A stretch of 35,614 nucleotides of DNA from a bacterium (GTDB taxonomy: Bacteria; Spirochaetota; UBA4802; UBA5550), in contig JAAENB010001018.1 of assembly GCA_024224995.1 (NCBI GenBank), positions 1 to 35,614 on the forward strand. Direction: 5' to 3'. The translations under genes and the position numbers were made by a program. Positions 16,673 through 25,606 of the stretch are shown here, piece after piece; the stretch's first letter is position 1; the number at the start of each line of letters is the position of its first letter. The notes under the pieces are model-generated. The model did no database searches, was not told the origin of the DNA, and saw only the letters and a program-made list of their open reading frames with translations.

Positions 16673-17674
16673 ATGAAAAGGATATTATTAGTAATAGGAA
16701 TTATTTTATTTTTAGCAGTTAATTTTAGTTGTAAATGTAAAAAAGAAGCTCCGAAAGATGAGAAATTTCTTCGTACCGGGATAGTTAATTTTTTTAGCGG
16801 TGATGTAAAGCTTGAGTCAAAAGGCAAAACCACCGAAGCTACGGTTGGCGCGGTTATTTCCCAGGATATGAAAATAATAACGGCAAAAGACTCCTTTGTT
16901 GATATTTACCTGGGAGAGGATGTTCTTAAGGTTCTGGCCGAGTCCGTTGTTGAAATGAAGCAGCTCGTTACCAATTTAAAAGATAATTCCCAGGAAACCA
17001 ATGTTTTTATAAATAAAGGCAAGGTCTTTACTAAGATTAGCCGAAAACTTGCCAAAGGAGATGCATTCCAGATTTCTTCTCCCACAACCGTTGCCGGGGT
17101 CCGGGGAACCGATTTTAGTGTGGAAGAAAAGGACGGCAAAGCAAAGGTTGCCTGTCTTGATGGTAAGATCCGGGTACGAGATGCCGATAAACCCGACTCC
17201 GAAGCAGTGGAGCTCAATGCCGGGCAGGAATGTGATATTACCAAAGGGGAAGCATTAAATGTTAGAGATTTATCTGAACTGAACAAAAAGAATCTGCAGA
17301 GAATAAAGAGCGAGATCAAGGAAATCCAGCAGGATATTCGAAAACAATTCGAGGAAGAAAGAGAACAGATTCGAAAACAGGTTGTTGAACAAAAAGAAAA
17401 GAATAAAACCATGGTAGAAGAACAGAAGGCCGTAGATAAGGAAAATGTAGAAAAAATTAAATCGGACAATAAAGAGTTAATGGATGCTGCCAAAGCCGAT
17501 ACTGCCGCAACAAAAGATGAAGCAAAGGAAGCTGTAGGCAAAATCAGGGAAGACCTGGAAAAAGCAGCTATGCCGGATAGAGATGAGGAAGAGAACATAA
17601 AACCGGACATGGATGTTAAACCCGATATTAAGAAGTTTAAGCCGGATGTAAATGTTCCCAAAATAGGGGAATAG
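16673..17674 (+). CDS. FecR-domain lipoprotein with C-terminal coiled coil
   Basis: A 333-residue protein read from the ATG at 16673, which has AGGAG at 16661-16665; the frame runs on upstream to 16586 but without a ribosome site. Residues 1-20 (MKRILLVIGIILFLAVNFSC) form a lipoprotein signal; the lipobox VNFSC is not canonical. A FecR domain covers about residues 35-190: GDVKLESKGKTTEATVGAVI, TAKDSFVDIYLGEDVLKVL, FQISSPTTVAGVRGTDFSVE, ACLDGKIRVRD. Residues about 215-305 are Glu/Lys/Gln-rich coiled coil, and the end is Asp/Pro/Lys-rich (DMDVKPDIKKFKPDVNV). No sigma regulator or TonB receptor is adjacent, so this is the stand-alone envelope type rather than iron-signalling FecR. Function unknown. 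PR-B copies lie on both sides. Confidence 0.85.
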   Translation: MKRILLVIGIILFLAVNFSCKCKKEAPKDEKFLRTGIVNFFSGDVKLESKGKTTEATVGAVISQDMKIITAKDSFVDIYLGEDVLKVLAESVVEMKQLVTNLKDNSQETNVFINKGKVFTKISRKLAKGDAFQISSPTTVAGVRGTDFSVEEKDGKAKVACLDGKIRVRDADKPDSEAVELNAGQECDITKGEALNVRDLSELNKKNLQRIKSEIKEIQQDIRKQFEEEREQIRKQVVEQKEKNKTMVEEQKAVDKENVEKIKSDNKELMDAAKADTAATKDEAKEAVGKIREDLEKAAMPDRDEEENIKPDMDVKPDIKKFKPDVNVPKIGE

Positions 17675-17687
17675 TCTTATTTTTAGA

Positions 17688-17718
17688 TAGTTCCCGGTGA
17701 ATTATTTCCCGGGAACTA
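17688..17718 (+). other. Stem-loop after the FecR gene
   Basis: TAGTTCCCGG (17688-17697) pairs perfectly with CCGGGAACTA (17709-17718) around an 11-base loop, then AAAAATTTATT. It lies 14 bases after the FecR stop and may end that transcript, but the lack of a T-run makes it a weak intrinsic terminator at best. Its 3' arm overlaps the inverted repeat bracketing PR-C/PR-B. Confidence 0.5.
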
Positions 17719-17746
17719 AAAATTTATTGACAGTCAAATCGCGATA

Positions 17747-17825
17747 CCATTCATTAAGAGCAGCTGACCCCCACTGAGCGGGAAAAAAATACGTCAGGAA
17801 CCAGATAGTATTGCGAGCTGCATCT
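17747..17825 (+). repeat. PR-C repeat, copy 1
   Basis: Contains TTAAGAGCAGCTGACCC, a CCC/GGG mini-hairpin, GGGAAAAAAATACG and later GCGAGCTGCATCTGGCCA. The same order of strings is found at 29221-29310 (TTGAGAGCAGCTGACCC, GGGAAAAATACG, CTGCATGGGCCA), and the first block again at 29529-29550. No function evident. Confidence 0.6.
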
Positions 17826-17915
17826 GGCCAGGAAGTATCCCCCTCTTCTAAATGTGAGGACTGTTTGAGCAAAGCGAGTTCCGCAGCATTTAGAAGAGGG
17901 GGATACTTCCTGGCC
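17826..17915 (+). repeat. PR-B repeat, copy 2
   Basis: Arms 17826-17854 and 17887-17915 (GGCCAGGAAGTATCCCCC... and its exact complement) give a perfect 29-bp stem. The loop between them carries the same GAGGACTGTTTGAGC...CGAGTTCCGCAG sequence as copy 1. The stem sequence is unrelated to copy 1 apart from a shared CCCCTCTTC stretch. Confidence 0.93.
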
Positions 17916-18004
17916 CGCGCACAAGTAAAATTTAGTTCCTTAAGAGAGTATTTACTCATATAAAACCGGACAAACCGGATTAATAAATATGAAATTGAAG
18001 ATAT

Positions 18005-21000
18005 ATGGATTTAAATAAACTAGTTAATGATTTTGATTCAGCCCTGGAAAAGTTGAGAGAGCTGAATCCCTATCTTAAAGCAAAACAAAGTGCCAATCGC
18101 CGCATCATTTCTGCTGAGCGACCCCATAAATTACAAAAAGTCCTTGTAGCCAACCGGGCCGAAATAGCCCGGCGGTTTTTTTTGGCATTACACGAGGAGT
18201 CCATTCATTCTGTAGCGGTTGTAACAGAGGAAGACAATGGGCAGTCCTGGTATGAATTTGCCGATGAGGTTGTCTTTATTGGGGATAAGGATAATTATAA
18301 CAATATGCAGGTTCTCCTTGCCGCGGTTGTCCTGGTAAAGGCAAACGCCATATATACCGGTTATGGTTTTGTTTCCGAAAATGCCCAATTTGTGAACATT
18401 CTTAAAATAATCTCATCGTTATATAACCATGAGATTATATTCATGGGACCTCATTTTGAGACCATGCGTATTGTGGGAGACAAGAGCTGCGCGCGTGAAC
18501 TGGCCCGGGAACATAACATTCCTCTTTTTAAAAGTTCCGGTATTTTTACCAGTCTCGACCGTAAAGCGGTGCTAGAAGAAGCTGATGAAATAGGATACCC
18601 GGTTATGGTAAAACCAAGCGCCGGGGGCGCTAAGGGAATGTTCCCGGCTCGTACGGAATCGGAACTGGAAGATGCTATTAAGTCGAGCTGGAGTATTGGT
18701 ACCGAACTGTATGGGAACGGGAGTTTTTATCTTGAGAAATATATTAAAAACCCCATACATATGGAAGTGCAGATTTTTAACGGCTGGGCAATAGGAATCC
18801 GGAAATGCGCGGTTCAGAGAAGGAACGAGAAAATTATTGAAGAAAGCGGGCATACGTTTTTAAAAGATTACCTTTTTCTTCATCTTCTGGCAGCAGCAGA
18901 AAAAATGGCCCTTGTTTCCGGTTACTGCGATGGTTGTGGAGCCGGTACGATTGAATTCCTTATTGATCGTGATACAAATATGTTTGGATTCCGGGAGATG
19001 AACACCCGGCTCCAGGTAGAGTATGCTGTTACGGATCAATCTCTTGGAATTGATCTGGCCAAGTGGCAAATCCTCTATTATGATGGCAGAATAAATGATA
19101 TTGGCAGGCAGGGAGATCTTAAGTACCGTATCGCCGGAAGGAATCATTCCATAGAATGCAGGATATACGCGGAAGATCCGGAGAATGATTATCTTCCTTC
19201 TCCGGGAACAATTAAGGAAATGGATCTGCCAACCTTTAACGGGGTACGAAGCGATTTCGGGTTTGGGGAAGGAGATAGTATTCTCCCCATGTACGATCCC
19301 ATGATCGGTAAGATCATTGTAAACGGTTCAAGCCGGAAAGAAGCATTGATCCGCCTTGAACGGGTGCTGCAGGAGGTATATATAAAAGGGGTAAAAACCA
19401 ATATCAACCAGCTGCTGCACATTATCCAGCATCCCGATTTTCTTGCAGGCACCTACACGAATAACCTGCTAAGAGATAATGAAATTCCGGCAATTACCAA
19501 AAGAAAAAAGAGCGATTACCCCTTTACCGAACGAAGAGTCAATAAACATATTATTTTTGGCGCCTTTACCGAGTATATCCGTTTATTGCACCAGGCAATT
19601 AATGAATTTATGGTTCTTATCTCTGTTGATGGGTTCCTGAGCAGTTCTTCCGACTTAGCGGTTCCCTGCCGCTTTACTCTTGAATATGACAATACCAGTT
19701 ACCTTGTTGAATTTATACAAACATCTTTTGATACCTTTTACGCCTATGTTGATGGGATTTTTAACGGCAAAATGCTGTTAAGTTCATTCAATGACAGGAG
19801 TGATGATTTTCTTGTTCTCTCCGGTAACCGTTCATACCGGATCCGGGTAGACCGGCATCTCGCGTATAACATTCTCAGGATGAAAGATGAGACGAATAAA
19901 ATGCGGTATTACCGCATGACGATTATGCCGGAAGGGCTCGAAGACCAGGAAAAAGAAGGAGTAATCCGGTCTCCGTTCCAGGGCAGTTTTGTATCGTTTT
20001 CCAGAGAAGATATCGCCGTAGGGGATATTGTTGAAGCTGGTGAGCCAATGCTTGTACTTTCTTCAATGAAAATGGAAACAACCATCTGTGCCCCGGTTTC
20101 GGGAAAAATTTCCTTTATAATAGAAGATGGCGACATGTCCCGGCTCCAGGCTCTGAAAACCAGTGACGGAAGGGTTATTGGCAAAAGTATACAGGAAGGA
20201 ACATTACTGGTTAAGATTGAAAGTACTCCGGACGGGGAACAAGAGCCGGGAAAGGAAAACCGGGAGACTGCTGTTCCTCTTCACCCGTCAGCACATACTC
20301 TTTTTGATATTTTATTCCGGGAAGATTTTGAGTTCCTGGTTATGGGTGACATTGACCGGCAGCGGAAACTTATTGGAGACTTGCTGCTTGCGTCATTTTT
20401 GGGCTTTATTCAACAACCGAATATCATAAAAAAAATAAAAAAACTCCTGGACCGGATTCCTCTTGAGAGGTGGAAAGAACTCATTACGGAACCGGTTATT
20501 GACCTTATTATTGTTCTCATCACTCATTACATAAATATACGGAGACTCTTTTCTCCGGAAATCTCAGAAGCAGGGATATCATTTCCCGAAGAACTTGATC
20601 AATATATTGCCCGGTGGCAGAATTCGGATATTACGCTTTCGCCCGGATTTAGTGAACTTATAAAGGCACTGCTTGCGACCTATGGGGTACATGAAAACCT
20701 TACCAGGCCGGAAGTTGAAAAAGTATTAATGCAGCACATGTTTTTTCTTTTTAAAATTTCGTACCAGTTTTCCCTGGAACACGCGGAAATCATTAAAAAT
20801 ATCGTATATATTATTCCCCGGATTCATCCCCCCGCAGTTAAGCTTTTCAGCACCCTGAAAGAACTGTTGAAATTTGAACAGTCGGAACTGGATGATTCTC
20901 TTGGTAAGTTTATCAAAAAAATTATTTCCCGGCATCTGCCCGACAGTACAAAATATCTTTATTCTAACTATGAAGGAAGCAGTATCTCTGATGTCATGTA

Positions 21001-23905
21001 CTGCCTGTTTGGTGACCTGGGCAGTGAGAATGAAGAATTTCTTCTTAATATGTGCCGTGAATCGATTGAGAATCCCGGCGAAGCTCTTATCCCGGAAAAC
21101 AGTACTCCTGCGGTTGCTCAAGAACTGGAAAAAAAACTTGCGGTGCTTCAGAAACGGTATTCCATTAAGCTTCTTTTTTCCCCGCTTCTTGATATTCTTG
21201 TGTATCGTCTTGAATCAATTAAGGATAGAAAACGATGTTATATTGCGTTCTCCTTTGTTACCTACGGCGAGGGTGAAGTGAACCGGGAAGAAAGTATTGA
21301 AGGAGCTATTGAAAATACTGCTGCCATAGTTTCGGCATACCAGGCTGTTGAAAAATGTGAAAATAACTGGATTGAAATAATACTTACCGGGAAAAAGGTT
21401 GTGTTCAGCATCGAAGAGAAAGATATAAAGAACCCCTCTTCTCTCGATTACCCGGAGCTGAAAAGAGTTTGTTCTTCGGCTCTTACTTTTTTCGATGATA
21501 GTTTGCAAATAAAAGGTATTCTCGATTGTGAAACCGAAGTGTGTTCCCCCGGTCCCCTGAAACGGAAAAAAATTCTTTTCTACCGGAAGAATGACTCTAT
21601 TGTCCTGGATCTTCTTCAAGAAACGGAGGAGCGGAATCCTTATTATGCCGCTGAAAATACCGCCGGGCTTAATCAGCGTCTTTTTAATAAGAATAAATGG
21701 CCTGTTGATATCTGGGCTGCCGAATGCTTTGATCCCGGATCGTTAAAAGAGATTATGATAGAATCGATAGACGGGACTATTAACCCGGACGAAAGTGAAG
21801 GCCCGGACCTGGTTGGCGGTAAAATGCTGCATGGAACTATTGGCGGGGAAGAAGCCTGTTTCTATATGAAAGATTCCAGGATCAACGGCGGAGCTACCGG
21901 GAATAAAGAAGGGCTCAAATATACTGCTGCCGCGTATATTTCTTATTTAATGGACTGGCCTTTTTACGTTTGGAACGACAGCGCCGGGGCCAATATAAAA
22001 GAAGGGGTTGTTTCTCTTAATCGGGGAGCCGAAGGATTTATGCTCAATACCCTGCTTGTGGAACGGGTGACGTACGAAAAATTCAGGAGATATACAACCC
22101 ACGCAAACGACCCCGTACTTCGTGAATTGTTTCATGAGCTCGATAGTCGATTTTCCTTTCCCGAAAAACCGCTCTCCGCGCGAGGGGAACGCTTCCAGTT
22201 TATCGTTGTTGGTATTGGTTCTTCCGCCGGTCTTGATGTTTACGGAGCCAGCCAGGCCGCGATTCAACTGATGCTCGATTCGGAACAGTCCTACCGGGTT
22301 CTTACGGGTTCGAACGTTATTAAAACGGTTATTGGGGAACAGATTGAAAATTATGATATTGGCGGAGCCAAAATTCTGGGGCAATGGACCGGTATTGTTG
22401 ATCTTATTGCTATGGATAAGGTCCATTTAATCTGCTCAGTCCATAAACTGCATCGTTTTTTCTGTACGTCGGCGGCTGCCGGTTTCCGGGAAGGAATACT
22501 GCGGAGTTCTACCAGATATGAAGAAGTCGAACAACTCGAAGAAGAACATAATAATCGCGATACGGTCGTTATTAGTGAATCCATTATACGGAATAATGTG
22601 GACTATGGGGAATTCTGGACCTTTAAAGACCAGTATTATGCTTCGGGTTCCCTCCTGGGAGGATTCGCAACAATTGGGGGCAGGCGGGTTCTTGTTATGG
22701 GAGCTCGTACTCATGCCGGTATCAGGTCGTTCCCTTCTATCGTAAAAGCCCGTGACCTGCTGCGGATCGCGCATAGAACAGTATCGCACCAGGTCTTTAT
22801 TTTTGGAAAGAAGTGGCAGGAGGTGCCCGATTATCATGAAAATATGAGTATGCGGTCCAGGTACGATCTTATGAATACCATTGGGCAAAATACCGGGATT
22901 CGGATACATGTTATTACTGATGTGGAAGGGCTCTCGTATCACGATGTTAACAGCGCAGCGGATGTGATTATTTTTATCAACGATAAGGAAACGTCTCCGT
23001 TTCAGACTAAATTTATTGAGAACAATGCTTCGTTTATTGTTGCTTCATTCGAAGAAGCCTTTGACTGCGCGTATGGTATTATTGATTTACTGAATTCCCC
23101 GGAAGAGCTGCCGGTGGTTGTTCCCAAAACACCGCCCTCTGTTCCTGAAGAACCGTCTCAACCCTTTGACATGATCGAGTCGGTCATTGAGCCCGTATTC
23201 GATGAAGGGTCTTTTGTTGAGTTTTTCCGGGAGATGAATGACCCCATGCAGGGACCAAATTTAATTACCGGGCTTGCCCGGCTCGATGGGACGTGCGTGG
23301 GAATTATCGCGGACCAGCCGCTTCAAAAAGGGGGAGGAGCCGACGCCCTGGGTACGGAAAAGTTTCGTTTTTTTACGGAATTTTTAAACGCGAAAAATAT
23401 TCCCCTGGTAATGTTGTCGAACTCTTCGGGCTTTGTTCCCGGTTCCAACCAGGAACGGTTCAGGATCCAGGCTATTGGCGCCGAGTCCCTGGACGTGAAT
23501 ATTCTTGGGCAAATACCGGTGGTTTCGGTTGTGCTGAACCAGGTCTATGGCGGCAGGCTCATACATGCTTTTAATAAATTCCTGCGGCCGGGAATTGTAA
23601 ACCTGGCTCTCGATAGAGCTATTATGGCTGTTATTGGTGTTGATGCGGCGTTTGATCTTTTTCATCAAAAAGAATATAACCGGCTTCTCAGTGAAGGGAA
23701 AGAGAAAAAAGCAGAGGAACTGCGTACTACGTTTTGTGAGGAATTCCTTGAAAAAGGAAAAGCGGCAAATGATGCCGTTCATACTGATCTCATCGACTGG
23801 CTCATTCCCGATGTTGCCGGACTACGCGGGCATATTATCAAAGGCATGAAACTTGCTGTTGAACGATGCCGGGTGTTTACTGCAAATGAAATGAGGATGC
23901 TTTAA
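18005..23905 (+). CDS. Single-chain acyl-CoA carboxylase (BC-BCCP-central-CT fusion)
   Basis: A 1966-residue protein uniting all parts of a biotin-dependent carboxylase. Residues about 40-500 are biotin carboxylase (KVLVANRAEIARRF, GYGFVSENAQFV, VQRRNEKIIEE, EMNTRLQVEY, ECRIYAEDP). About 505-640 may be a BT-like linker. About 650-740 is the biotinyl domain with SSMKMET, the biotinylated lysine being Lys689. About 760-1180 is a mainly helical central region. About 1190-1966 is carboxyltransferase with two crotonase halves (GGATGNKEGLKYTAAAYISY; MIESVIEPVFDEGSFVEFF, SNSSGFVPGSNQERF, GGRLIHAFNKF). Glu331, Asn333, Arg335, Glu339, Lys276 and Arg386 match key BC residues, but the usual His in QRRH is Asn274, the usual QVEH His is Tyr340, and the glycine loop (SAGGAKGM) is shortened. 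Substrate (acetyl-, propionyl- or longer acyl-CoA) cannot be told. The start has only a weak GAAG upstream. Confidence 0.9.
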   Translation: MDLNKLVNDFDSALEKLRELNPYLKAKQSANRRIISAERPHKLQKVLVANRAEIARRFFLALHEESIHSVAVVTEEDNGQSWYEFADEVVFIGDKDNYNNMQVLLAAVVLVKANAIYTGYGFVSENAQFVNILKIISSLYNHEIIFMGPHFETMRIVGDKSCARELAREHNIPLFKSSGIFTSLDRKAVLEEADEIGYPVMVKPSAGGAKGMFPARTESELEDAIKSSWSIGTELYGNGSFYLEKYIKNPIHMEVQIFNGWAIGIRKCAVQRRNEKIIEESGHTFLKDYLFLHLLAAAEKMALVSGYCDGCGAGTIEFLIDRDTNMFGFREMNTRLQVEYAVTDQSLGIDLAKWQILYYDGRINDIGRQGDLKYRIAGRNHSIECRIYAEDPENDYLPSPGTIKEMDLPTFNGVRSDFGFGEGDSILPMYDPMIGKIIVNGSSRKEALIRLERVLQEVYIKGVKTNINQLLHIIQHPDFLAGTYTNNLLRDNEIPAITKRKKSDYPFTERRVNKHIIFGAFTEYIRLLHQAINEFMVLISVDGFLSSSSDLAVPCRFTLEYDNTSYLVEFIQTSFDTFYAYVDGIFNGKMLLSSFNDRSDDFLVLSGNRSYRIRVDRHLAYNILRMKDETNKMRYYRMTIMPEGLEDQEKEGVIRSPFQGSFVSFSREDIAVGDIVEAGEPMLVLSSMKMETTICAPVSGKISFIIEDGDMSRLQALKTSDGRVIGKSIQEGTLLVKIESTPDGEQEPGKENRETAVPLHPSAHTLFDILFREDFEFLVMGDIDRQRKLIGDLLLASFLGFIQQPNIIKKIKKLLDRIPLERWKELITEPVIDLIIVLITHYINIRRLFSPEISEAGISFPEELDQYIARWQNSDITLSPGFSELIKALLATYGVHENLTRPEVEKVLMQHMFFLFKISYQFSLEHAEIIKNIVYIIPRIHPPAVKLFSTLKELLKFEQSELDDSLGKFIKKIISRHLPDSTKYLYSNYEGSSISDVMYCLFGDLGSENEEFLLNMCRESIENPGEALIPENSTPAVAQELEKKLAVLQKRYSIKLLFSPLLDILVYRLESIKDRKRCYIAFSFVTYGEGEVNREESIEGAIENTAAIVSAYQAVEKCENNWIEIILTGKKVVFSIEEKDIKNPSSLDYPELKRVCSSALTFFDDSLQIKGILDCETEVCSPGPLKRKKILFYRKNDSIVLDLLQETEERNPYYAAENTAGLNQRLFNKNKWPVDIWAAECFDPGSLKEIMIESIDGTINPDESEGPDLVGGKMLHGTIGGEEACFYMKDSRINGGATGNKEGLKYTAAAYISYLMDWPFYVWNDSAGANIKEGVVSLNRGAEGFMLNTLLVERVTYEKFRRYTTHANDPVLRELFHELDSRFSFPEKPLSARGERFQFIVVGIGSSAGLDVYGASQAAIQLMLDSEQSYRVLTGSNVIKTVIGEQIENYDIGGAKILGQWTGIVDLIAMDKVHLICSVHKLHRFFCTSAAAGFREGILRSSTRYEEVEQLEEEHNNRDTVVISESIIRNNVDYGEFWTFKDQYYASGSLLGGFATIGGRRVLVMGARTHAGIRSFPSIVKARDLLRIAHRTVSHQVFIFGKKWQEVPDYHENMSMRSRYDLMNTIGQNTGIRIHVITDVEGLSYHDVNSAADVIIFINDKETSPFQTKFIENNASFIVASFEEAFDCAYGIIDLLNSPEELPVVVPKTPPSVPEEPSQPFDMIESVIEPVFDEGSFVEFFREMNDPMQGPNLITGLARLDGTCVGIIADQPLQKGGGADALGTEKFRFFTEFLNAKNIPLVMLSNSSGFVPGSNQERFRIQAIGAESLDVNILGQIPVVSVVLNQVYGGRLIHAFNKFLRPGIVNLALDRAIMAVIGVDAAFDLFHQKEYNRLLSEGKEKKAEELRTTFCEEFLEKGKAANDAVHTDLIDWLIPDVAGLRGHIIKGMKLAVERCRVFTANEMRML

Positions 23906-24905
23906 AGACTACCCATACCGGTTTTCCCGGCAAGAGCTGAAGGCTTTCTGCCGAGTAATGAGTAACATCGCTGGTGAGGGTCATTTCCGCGATATCTACA
24001 TCGAGATGGACCTTGCCTGGTTCAGTGGACGTTATCATCCGGGTAATAACCCCCTGCAGCGTATTAAGCGCGGATATGTCTTTTGGCTTTTCCAGGGTAA
24101 TCATAATGTCCGGTGGATTCAGTATTACAACAGCATCTTTTTCCGGAAGGTCGGGAACCCGGATTTGCTGTCCGTCGGAGAGTTCTTTCACCCAGAGGGA
24201 ATCGGTTTCATAGATCCAGGGACCGTGAATAAGGTTTTCCCTGCCCGAGCCTACGATTTTTCCTTCGTAGAGCTTGCTAATCTCATCGGTAACTTCATTT
24301 AACCATATAAGATCGTGGCTTGCGATAAGCAGGGAGGTATTATACTGTTCCCTGAACGTGATTATTGCCTGCTTTATTAATGACGCGCTCAGGGTGTCTA
24401 CACTGGCTGTTGGTTCGTCGAGCAGCAGAACAGAAGGGGTCAACAGGAAGCGTGAGGCAAGGCTTACCCGCTGGGCTTCCCCTCCCGAAAGTTCGTTCCA
24501 TTTCCGGTGCGCGAATTGCCCCGGGGAGAGGCCTACTATGTCAAGCGATTCATACACACGCATCCGCATATTGGTTTTGTCTCCCCGTACCTTCAATCCA
24601 TACGCGATATTTTCATAAACAGACCGTTTTAGCAGTACGGGCTCTTGCAGGAGCAGGGTTACTTTTTTTCTCAGCGGGCCGAGATTGTTTTTGGTTTCCT
24701 GTCCGTTGAATAAAATTGTTCCTTTTTCCGGCTGCTCTACAAATGAGAGCAGCTTAAGCAGGGTCGACTTCCCGCACCCGTTAGGACCAACAAAACCCGT
24801 TGATGAACCGGGAGCCAGCTCCAGCTCCGGTATATCCAGAACAAGCCGGTTCCCGTAATAATACTTGAGGTCCTTTATTGTGTATAGGGGTGTTGTTGAA
24901 GTCAT
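23877..24905 (-). CDS. tupC: Tungstate-type ABC transporter ATP-binding protein
   Basis: A 342-residue ATPase read from the ATG at 24905, 11 bases after the permease stop; the frame extends 18 codons further into the permease gene but that part (HKLVFIYYKKK) looks like read-through. Walker A is GPNGCGKST (residues 40-48). The Q-loop, LSGGEAQRVSLASRFLL signature and Walker B VLLLDEPTAS follow, then a switch His in IASHDLIWL. A C-terminal MOP/TOBE-like region (ISALNTLQGVITRMITSTEP, VWVVFKASSFHL) resembles that of molybdate importers. It powers oxyanion uptake with the adjacent permease and binding protein. Its 3' end overlaps the end of the convergent carboxylase gene by 29 bases. Confidence 0.9.
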   Translation of the reverse strand: MTSTTPLYTIKDLKYYYGNRLVLDIPELELAPGSSTGFVGPNGCGKSTLLKLLSFVEQPEKGTILFNGQETKNNLGPLRKKVTLLLQEPVLLKRSVYENIAYGLKVRGDKTNMRMRVYESLDIVGLSPGQFAHRKWNELSGGEAQRVSLASRFLLTPSVLLLDEPTASVDTLSASLIKQAIITFREQYNTSLLIASHDLIWLNEVTDEISKLYEGKIVGSGRENLIHGPWIYETDSLWVKELSDGQQIRVPDLPEKDAVVILNPPDIMITLEKPKDISALNTLQGVITRMITSTEPGKVHLDVDIAEMTLTSDVTHYSAESLQLLPGKPVWVVFKASSFHLQ

Positions 24906-24916
24906 ATCATCATTGC

Positions 24917-25606
24917 CTATCGTTTTCTTTTTATAATAGATAAAAACCAGTTTATGCAAAAAGCCATAAAGATCAGGACCAGGGCCAGGGCGATGCCCAT
25001 GGCAAACTGGCCTTTTCCTGTTTCAAGGGCTATGGCTGTTGTAATGGTCCTGGTGTGCCATTTTATATTCCCGCCTATCATCATCGATATTCCCACTTCC
25101 GAAATGGCTCTGCCGTATGCCGTAACAATGGCCGTAAGGACCGCGTACCGGGCCTCAAGAAGACTGGTTATGGCTACCTGGTGTTGTTGGGCTCCAAGAG
25201 TAAGAAGATTTGTTCCTATCCTGGGATCGAGACTCTCTATTGCTGTGGCCGTAAGTGAAATTACTATGGGAGTTACCAGGACCATCTGGGCCAGGGAGGT
25301 TCCGGGAATGGTGAACAAAAGACCCAGTTCTCCCAGGGGCCCCATGCTGGAAATAAACGCGTATACAATGAGTCCAACCGCTACCGTGGGCAGGGCAAGC
25401 AGGGTGTCTGCCAGGGTCCGGAGGGCTCTTTTGCCCGGGAACTCAAAGTAACCCAGCATAAATCCCGCGGGTATTCCTACAAGGAGACTTCCGCATATTG
25501 AAAGGGTAGATATTTTCAGTGTGTTGATTATGGCTGAATAGGTTTCCTGATCTCCGGAAAAAAGCAGTTCCAGCGCGTTAACAAATCCTTCGCTTATATA
25601 TCCCAT
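24917..25606 (-). CDS. tupB: Tungstate-type ABC transporter permease
   Basis: A 229-residue inner-membrane permease with about five or six membrane segments (STLSICGSLLVGIPAGFMLGY, LLALPTVAVGLIVYAFISS, MVLVTPIVISLTATAIES, MGIALALVLIFMAFCINWFL). The ATPase-contact EAA loop is EARYAVLTAIVTAYGRAISEVG near residues 150-172. MMIGGNIKWHTRTITTAIALETGKGQFAMGIALA is typical of TupB/ModB-like permeases, TupB especially. AAGGAAC precedes the ATG. It is separated from tupA by 346 bases containing PR-A copy 3, which is unusual for a three-gene transporter operon. Confidence 0.92.
   Translation of the reverse strand: MGYISEGFVNALELLFSGDQETYSAIINTLKISTLSICGSLLVGIPAGFMLGYFEFPGKRALRTLADTLLALPTVAVGLIVYAFISSMGPLGELGLLFTIPGTSLAQMVLVTPIVISLTATAIESLDPRIGTNLLTLGAQQHQVAITSLLEARYAVLTAIVTAYGRAISEVGISMMIGGNIKWHTRTITTAIALETGKGQFAMGIALALVLIFMAFCINWFLSIIKRKR

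Larger units (their letters stand above)
17675..18004. other. Gene-free 330 bp with stem-loop, PR-C and PR-B copies
   Basis: No gene supported. From left: the stem-loop at 17688-17718, PR-C copy 1 (about 17747-17825), PR-B copy 2, and then 60 AT-rich bases before the carboxylase gene that hold the direct repeat ACCGGACAA/ACCGGATTA and the palindrome GAGTATTTACTC (17946-17957). GGAACTAAAAATTT at 17712 and AAATTTAGTTCC at about 17929 are inverted and bracket the PR-C/PR-B block like ends of a small element. Confidence 0.55.

Noticed and set aside
16474..17915. PR-B pair as ends of an insertion sequence carrying the FecR gene.
   Set aside because: The copies are direct, not inverted, no transposase lies between them and no target duplication is evident; a cassette remains only a hypothesis.
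17702..17959. A small minus-strand gene of 85 codons; likewise 16274-16519.
   Set aside because: Both cross the PR-B/PR-A/PR-C repeats, and their apparent proteins are translations of hairpin arms.
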